From assembly GCA_003487955.1 (NCBI GenBank), contig DNNJ01000080.1, positions 1 to 11,956 on the forward strand: a DNA stretch of 11,956 nt, read 5' to 3'. The translations under genes and the position numbers were made by a program. This stretch comes from Clostridiales bacterium. GTDB taxonomy: Bacteria; Bacillota; Clostridia; Tissierellales; Sedimentibacteraceae. Shown in pieces: positions 7,531 through 11,956 of the stretch; position 1 is the stretch's first letter; every line of letters starts with the position of its first letter. The notes beneath the pieces are model-generated. The model was given only the letters and a program-made list of their open reading frames with translations, had not been told where the DNA came from and did not search any database.

Positions 7531-9087
7531 ATGAGAGCTTTAATTAGTGTATCAGACAAAACAGGAATAGTTGAATTTGCTAAAGAATTAGAAAATTTGG
7601 GAGTTGAAATTATATCAACAGGAGGCACTCACAAAAAATTACAGGAAGCAGGAATTATAGTAACGGGAATTTCAGAAGTAACAAATTTTCCGGAATGCCT
7701 CGACGGAAGGGTTAAAACACTGCACCCTAATATTCATGCGGGAATTTTAGCAATGCGAAAAAACCCTGAGCATATGAAACAGCTTTCTGAGCTAAGCATA
7801 AAACCAATAGATTTGGTGGTTGTAAATTTATATCCTTTTAAACAAACAATTTTAAAGGATGGCGTAAGCAGGTCAGAAGCTATTGAAAATATTGATATAG
7901 GCGGTCCTACGATGCTTCGCTCTGCAGCAAAAAACTATCAGGATGTGGCTGTTATAGTTGACCCTAAGGATTATGAAAAGGTGCTTGGTGAATTAAAAGA
8001 AAACAAAGAAGTTTCCCAAGACACAAAGTTTTATCTTTGCTCAAAAGTTTTTTCTCACACTGCTCATTATGACACATTGATTGCATCATATATGAAAAAA
8101 GAAAGGAAAGACAATTCTTTGCATGATACATATACAATGACTTTCGAAAAAATTCAGGAAATGCGATATGGTGAAAATCCTCACCAAAAAGCAGCATTTT
8201 ATAAAGAAGTTGAAAATGCTGAAGGTCTTTTGGCATCAGCTTTGCAGCTTCATGGCAAGGAACTGTCCTTTAATAATATAAACGATACCAACGGAGCGTT
8301 GGAGCTGTTAAAAGAATTTGATGAGCCTTGTGTTGTTGCATGCAAACATGCAAACCCATGCGGAGTAGGTTGCGGGGACAATATTTACGAAGCTTACATG
8401 AAAGCATTTAATGCAGACCCCACTTCAATATTTGGAGGCATTGTTGTATTCAACAGAGAAATTGATGAAAAGACAGCAAAGGAAATTAATAAAATTTTTG
8501 TTGAAATAATAGTAGCACCCTTCTATGAAGAAAAGGCCCTTGAAATACTAAAATCAAAGAAAAATATAAGACTTTTGCAAATAAAAAATATATCACAAAA
8601 GCAGGATGAATACTCCTATGATATTAAGAAGGTTGCCGGCGGTATATTGGTTCAGGAAATTGATTCAAAGCTTCTGCCCGAAGGTGAAGAGTTAAAAACC
8701 GTAACAGCTTCCAACCCAACCAACCAGGAAATGAAGGACTTGATGATGGCATGGAAAATTGTAAAACATACAAAATCCAATGCAATAACCATTGTAAAAG
8801 ACGGTCAGTCCATTGGAATCGGACCCGGACAGGTAAACCGCATATGGGCATGTAAGCAGGCAATAGAGCATGCTTATGAATTTTTGGGAAAAGACAGTAC
8901 TAAGGGAGCATCTCTTGCATCCGATGCATTTTTCCCCTTTCCTGACTGTGTGGAAGAAGCAGCTAAAGCAGGAATAACTGCAATTATTCAGCCTGGCGGC
9001 TCTCTAAAGGACGATGACTCCATAAAGACGTGCAATAAACACAATATATCCATGGTTTTCACAAACATGAGACATTTTAAGCATTAG
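7531..9087 (+). CDS. purH: Bifunctional AICAR formyltransferase / IMP cyclohydrolase
   Basis: PurH performs the last two steps: formylation of AICAR with 10-formyl-THF, then cyclisation to IMP. The 518-residue protein is full length. The N-terminal MGS-like cyclohydrolase domain (about 1-195) shows [22 protein letters not shown] and [10 protein letters not shown]. The transformylase domain shows [18 protein letters not shown], the catalytic Lys272-His273 in [16 protein letters not shown] and GPGQVNR, and ends in MRHFKH, the family's usual C-terminus. AAGGAG (7519-7524) overlaps the purN stop and lies 6 nt before ATG 7531. Confidence 0.97.
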   Translation: MRALISVSDKTGIVEFAKELENLGVEIISTGGTHKKLQEAGIIVTGISEVTNFPECLDGRVKTLHPNIHAGILAMRKNPEHMKQLSELSIKPIDLVVVNLYPFKQTILKDGVSRSEAIENIDIGGPTMLRSAAKNYQDVAVIVDPKDYEKVLGELKENKEVSQDTKFYLCSKVFSHTAHYDTLIASYMKKERKDNSLHDTYTMTFEKIQEMRYGENPHQKAAFYKEVENAEGLLASALQLHGKELSFNNINDTNGALELLKEFDEPCVVACKHANPCGVGCGDNIYEAYMKAFNADPTSIFGGIVVFNREIDEKTAKEINKIFVEIIVAPFYEEKALEILKSKKNIRLLQIKNISQKQDEYSYDIKKVAGGILVQEIDSKLLPEGEELKTVTASNPTNQEMKDLMMAWKIVKHTKSNAITIVKDGQSIGIGPGQVNRIWACKQAIEHAYEFLGKDSTKGASLASDAFFPFPDCVEEAAKAGITAIIQPGGSLKDDDSIKTCNKHNISMVFTNMRHFKH

Positions 9088-9095
9088 GAGGCACT

Positions 9096-10349
9096 ATGAA
9101 AATTCTTGTAGTCGGAAACGGGGCAAGAGAGCACACAATTTGCTGGAAATTAAAACAAAGCAGTAAATTGTCAAAATTATACTGTGCTCCGGGAAATGCA
9201 GGCATATCTCAAATTGCAGAATGTGTTGATATTAAAGCAGATGATCTTCAGAATTTGGTTGAATACTCGGTAAACAACAATATTGAGCTTGTAGTTGTAG
9301 GTCCTGAAGTGCCATTAGTAGCAGGGTTGGTTGACATGCTTAACGAAAAAGAAATTATGGCATTTGGTCCTGTAAAAGCCGGAGCAAAATTTGAAGGGAG
9401 CAAATCCTATTCAAAGGATTTTATGAAAAAATATTCAATTCCATCTGCCCGGTATGAAGCGTATACAGATTCCCAAAAAGCAATTGAAGACCTTAATAAA
9501 TTCAATACTCCGATTGTTGTCAAAGCTGACGGTTTGGCTGCGGGGAAGGGCGTTTTAATATGTGAAACCATTACGGAAGCCAAAGAAGCAATCAAAAGCA
9601 TTATGGATAAAAAGCAATTTGGTGATGCAGGAAATACAGTGGTTATAGAAGAATTCCTCCGTGGAATCGAAGCTTCACTTCTTTGCTTTGTTGACGGCAA
9701 AAATATAATTCCCATGGAAAGCGCAAGAGATTATAAAAAAGCATATGATGAAGACAAAGGGCTTAATACGGGAGGCATGGGGTGTTTTTCACCAAACACC
9801 ATATTTACTGAAGAATTAAATAAATATATAAAAGAAAATATTCTAAACAGAACTTTGAATGGTTTTCTGAAAGAAAATATTGAATTCAAAGGGGTGTTAT
9901 TCATAGGGCTTATGATTGAAAACAATCAAGCGAAGGTTTTAGAGTACAACACTCGTTTTGGGGATCCTGAAACAGAAGTAGTTCTTCCAAGACTTAAATC
10001 GGATTTAATTGATATAATGCTTAAATGTATTGAGGGTAATTTGTCAGAAGATGATTTGCAGTGGAAAGACGATAAATGTGTAACCGTAGTACTATCTTCG
10101 GGAGGATATCCTGAAAGCTATGAAAAAGGCAAGGAAATAACAGGATTAAATGAGGTTGATGATGATATAATAATTTTCCACGGAGGGACTAAATTATCCG
10201 GGAATAAAGCATTAACCGACGGAGGAAGGGTTTTGGCAGTAACAGCTATGGGAAAAAGTTTAGAAGAGGCAAGAAATAAAGTATACAAAAATATTCGGAA
10301 AATTAATTTCGAAAAAATGGAATATAGAACCGACATCGCCAAAATATAA
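9096..10349 (+). CDS. purD: Phosphoribosylamine-glycine ligase (GAR synthetase)
   Basis: PurD joins phosphoribosylamine, the unstable PurF product, to glycine with ATP, giving GAR. The 417-residue ATP-grasp protein has the family's normal length. The N-terminal domain starts KILVVGNGAREH and has APGNAG and VVGPEVPLVAG. The ATP-grasp core has KADGLAAGKGV, EEFLRGIEAS, NTGGMG and YNTRFGDPETE with its metal-binding Glu and Asn residues. The QDHKR segment of many homologues reads ARDYKK here, which is within the variation I expect. AGGAGG overlaps the purH stop (9085-9087), leaving 8 nt between the genes. It is the last gene before the terminator. Confidence 0.96.
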   Translation: MKILVVGNGAREHTICWKLKQSSKLSKLYCAPGNAGISQIAECVDIKADDLQNLVEYSVNNNIELVVVGPEVPLVAGLVDMLNEKEIMAFGPVKAGAKFEGSKSYSKDFMKKYSIPSARYEAYTDSQKAIEDLNKFNTPIVVKADGLAAGKGVLICETITEAKEAIKSIMDKKQFGDAGNTVVIEEFLRGIEASLLCFVDGKNIIPMESARDYKKAYDEDKGLNTGGMGCFSPNTIFTEELNKYIKENILNRTLNGFLKENIEFKGVLFIGLMIENNQAKVLEYNTRFGDPETEVVLPRLKSDLIDIMLKCIEGNLSEDDLQWKDDKCVTVVLSSGGYPESYEKGKEITGLNEVDDDIIIFHGGTKLSGNKALTDGGRVLAVTAMGKSLEEARNKVYKNIRKINFEKMEYRTDIAKI

Positions 10350-10365
10350 TATTTGTTTATTGCAG

Positions 10366-10377
10366 TGTACCGGTACA
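10366..10377. repeat. Perfect 12-bp palindrome TGTACCGGTACA
   Basis: A perfect 12-bp palindrome lies 16 nt after the purD stop and 21 nt before the terminator stem. It has no loop, so it is better suited to a protein dimer on DNA than to an RNA hairpin. It contains an RGTACY/ACCGGT-like core. No function can be assigned; a chance occurrence is possible. Confidence 0.35.
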
Positions 10378-10398
10378 TGATAATCAAGAACAGCAAAT

Positions 10399-10435
10399 AA
10401 ATGTTGTCAGAGAATTACTTTGACAACATTTTTTT
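10399..10435 (+). terminator. Rho-independent terminator of the pur operon
   Basis: AAATGTTGTCA (10399-10409) pairs perfectly with TGACAACATTT (10421-10431), an 11-bp stem with an 11-nt loop. The stem's 3' end merges into a run of seven Ts (10429-10435). It lies 49 nt after the purD stop and separates the operon from the downstream gene. Confidence 0.92.
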
Positions 10436-10470
10436 ATCATTAAGATTGGACAACTGAATATATTTATAAC

Positions 10471-10582
10471 GAGAAGAGATATCCGTCTCTTCTCAAGGTG
10501 ACGGTTATCGATTATACAAGAAGGCGGCGGCCCGTCCCATACCTTGGTTGAAACGGTGTGTAGAAATTGTATGACAATTTCT
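10471..10582 (+). other. Candidate structured leader upstream of the sleL-like gene, with overlapping alternative helices
   Basis: Five possible helices follow one another, and neighbours compete for bases. A: GAGAAGAGA (10471-10479) with TCTCTTCTC (10486-10494), perfect 9 bp. B: GATATCCGTC (10478-10487) with GACGGTTATC (10500-10509), 9 of 10. C: CAAGGTGACGG (10494-10504) with CCGTC (10532-10536) and ACCTTG (10541-10546), with a 4-nt bulge. D: CATACC (10538-10543) with GGTGTG (10555-10560). E: AGAAATTGT (10562-10570) with ACAATTTCT (10574-10582), perfect 9 bp with an ATG loop. Positions 10523-10538 are almost entirely G and C in otherwise AT-rich DNA. I do not recognise any known riboswitch or T-box motif. 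A TATAAC at 10465-10470 could be a -10 but has no good -35; a sporulation sigma factor promoter is likely given the gene but I cannot place one. The element could instead be a relic of a repeat. Confidence 0.4.
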
Positions 10583-10617
10583 GCTGTTGCTATTATAAAG
10601 AATTAAAGGGGGAAGCT

Positions 10618-11886
10618 ATGCATATTCATGTTGTTCAAAGGGGAGAAGTATTGTGGAGAATTGCAGATTATTATAACGTCAGCATACAAGATATTGTAAA
10701 TCTTAACAGATTGACTAATCCGAATATTTTGGTGCCCGGCCATGCACTTCTTATACCTACCAAAAATACCTATACTGTAAGACGAGGAGATACGCTTTGG
10801 AAAATAGCTCAAAAATTTGGAGTTAATATTCAAGACCTGCTGCGGGAAAACCCAAATCTGAATCCTAATTTGATTTATCCCGGTAATGTACTTACAATAC
10901 CTCAAAGACCAAAGCCTGAAATAGATGTAAATGCATTTACATATTTTCTTGGTAATGAAGCTGTTCCCATAGTGAGAGAAGCAGGACCCTATTTAACTTA
11001 TTTAAGTCCTTTTGCATACCTTATTAACGAAGACGGTTCCTTGGTGAATATTGCCGATGAGCAGGCAATAGCTGAAGCCTATTCGCAAGGGGTGGTGCCC
11101 ATGATGTCAATAGTTAATTTTACCACTAACGTTGAGGGTGAAAATTTGGCAAACATTGTTTTGAATAATCCTGATACAGTTAATACATTGCAGGAAAACA
11201 TTATAAATATTATGAAAGAAAAGGGATACCAGGGATTAAACATTGATTTTGAATATGTTCTCCCGGAAGACAGGGAAGCTTACAACAGTTTTTTGGAAAG
11301 TACCGTTAACAGACTGCATAGTGAAGGATTTTTTGTTTCCACATCCTTAGCTCCTAAATTAAGTGCCGAGCAAGTGGGACTTTTGTACGAGGCCCACGAC
11401 TACCCTGCTCATGGAAGGTTGGCAGATTTTGTTGTTCTCATGACTTACGAATGGGGCTGGAGGGGAGGAGAGCCAAGGGCCATATCTCCGGTGAATGAAA
11501 TAAGAAGGGTCTTGGATTATGCTGTAACTGTTATTCCAAGGGATAAAATATTAATGGGATTTCAAATATATGCAAGAGACTGGAAAATTCCATTTAAACA
11601 AGGTGATGAAGCCGAAACAATCAGTGTCTCGGATGCAATGAATTTAGCATATGCGCATATGTCTGAAATTCAATATGATTATTTAAGTCAGTCACCGTAT
11701 TTTCATTATACTGATGCTGAAGGAAACGCCCATGAAGTTTGGTTTGAGGATGCAAGAAGCGCACAGGCAAAGTTTGATACGGTGAAAGAATACGGTTTAA
11801 GAGGAATAAGCTACTGGGGATTAGGATATGAATTTCCTCAAAACTTTCCGCTGCTTGCCGATAATTTCCAAATCGAAAAATTATAG
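10618..11886 (+). CDS. sleL: LysM-GH18 spore cortex-lytic N-acetylglucosaminidase (SleL/YaaH-like)
   Basis: The 422-residue protein has two LysM peptidoglycan-binding repeats at the very N-terminus (about 4-47 and 51-95), each ending in PG(x)3-4LIP or LTIP, then a glycoside hydrolase 18 barrel (about 105-420). The catalytic segment reads GLNIDFEYV, with Asp210 and the acid/base Glu212. The TYEWGW segment near the end of the barrel is also typical. There is no signal peptide: LysM starts at residue 2, as in B. subtilis YaaH/SleL, which is made in the mother cell and deposited in the spore coat, where it cuts cortex fragments during germination. The start is ATG 10618, 5 nt after AAAGGGGG; a TTG at 10567 in the same frame sits in a hairpin arm and would add an implausible Cys-rich leader. 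The terminator upstream shows it is not part of the pur operon. Other spore-coat GH18 roles, such as that of the YdhD type, remain possible. Confidence 0.85.
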   Translation: MHIHVVQRGEVLWRIADYYNVSIQDIVNLNRLTNPNILVPGHALLIPTKNTYTVRRGDTLWKIAQKFGVNIQDLLRENPNLNPNLIYPGNVLTIPQRPKPEIDVNAFTYFLGNEAVPIVREAGPYLTYLSPFAYLINEDGSLVNIADEQAIAEAYSQGVVPMMSIVNFTTNVEGENLANIVLNNPDTVNTLQENIINIMKEKGYQGLNIDFEYVLPEDREAYNSFLESTVNRLHSEGFFVSTSLAPKLSAEQVGLLYEAHDYPAHGRLADFVVLMTYEWGWRGGEPRAISPVNEIRRVLDYAVTVIPRDKILMGFQIYARDWKIPFKQGDEAETISVSDAMNLAYAHMSEIQYDYLSQSPYFHYTDAEGNAHEVWFEDARSAQAKFDTVKEYGLRGISYWGLGYEFPQNFPLLADNFQIEKL

Positions 11887-11894
11887 TGAAATGT

Positions 11895-11956
11895 CAGAAT
11901 TGCAAAAACATGCTTTTGTCATTCTGAACGCAGTGAAAGATGCCCTAACCCTATTT
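11895..11956. repeat. Stem-loop and edge of a probable dispersed repeat, running off the window
   Basis: CAGAAT-TG-CAAAA (11895-11907) pairs with TTTTG-TC-ATTCTG (11914-11926), 11 pairs around a 2-nt internal mismatch and a 6-nt loop. No T run follows, so it is a weak terminator at best. GTCATTCTGAACGCAGTGAAAGAT (11918-11941) closely resembles the short dispersed motif of the form CATTCTGAGCG-AGCGAAGAAT that I know from intergenic regions of many bacterial genomes. Only one copy is visible here, so repeat status rests on recognition. Confidence 0.5.

Noticed and set aside
10523..10560. Hammerhead ribozyme or T-box in the sleL leader, suggested by GAAAC and the GC-rich block
   Set aside because: No CUGAUGA core and no T-box or antiterminator motif is present.
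10567..10617. Extended start (TTG) for the sleL-like gene
   Set aside because: The TTG is inside a hairpin arm and would add a Cys-rich stretch unlike any signal peptide; ATG 10618 has a good ribosome binding site and starts directly at LysM.

Overview
The window is a compact run of seven purine-biosynthesis genes, all on the + strand, followed by a strong terminator and one spore-associated cell-wall hydrolase gene. AT-rich DNA, strong AGGAGG-type ribosome binding sites, a single-chain PurL of about 1,240 residues, and a LysM-GH18 protein of the SleL/YaaH type together suggest an anaerobic, endospore-forming member of the Clostridia. No rRNA or other marker is present to fix the genus.

Layout. 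Positions 1-179 are a control region. It holds three CGAATG-type half-sites (31-78), a perfect 9-bp inverted repeat (106-132) and a near-consensus sigma-A promoter (116-144) whose -35 lies inside that repeat. The inferred leader is only about 30 nt, too short for a purine riboswitch. Then come purL (180-3908), purE (3920-4441), purF (4477-5862), purM (5872-6912), purN (6900-7526, overlapping purM), purH (7531-9087) and purD (9096-10349). The operon ends in an 11-bp terminator hairpin with a T run (10399-10435). Positions 10350-10617 hold a palindrome, the terminator and a chain of overlapping possible RNA helices. The sleL-like gene (10618-11886) follows, and the window ends in what looks like the edge of a dispersed repeat.

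How the genes work together. PurF makes phosphoribosylamine from PRPP and glutamine, PurD makes GAR, PurN formylates it to FGAR, PurL makes FGAM, PurM closes the ring to AIR, PurE handles the carboxylation step, and PurH performs the last two steps to IMP. The genes for the two intermediate steps, SAICAR synthetase (purC) and adenylosuccinate lyase (purB), are not here, nor is purK.

Main finding. The glutaminase domain at the C-terminus of PurL looks catalytically dead. The nucleophile-elbow Cys is Gly (residue 1083, GIGDGFN in place of GICNGFQ) and the catalytic His is Cys (residue 1150, SCGEGR in place of SHGEGR), while the synthetase half looks intact. PurF in the same operon keeps its full glutaminase machinery. 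This suggests FGAM synthesis from free ammonia, or from ammonia supplied by another protein. Secondary items are the layered operators upstream of purL, the structured leader before sleL, and a possible scar where purC often sits.
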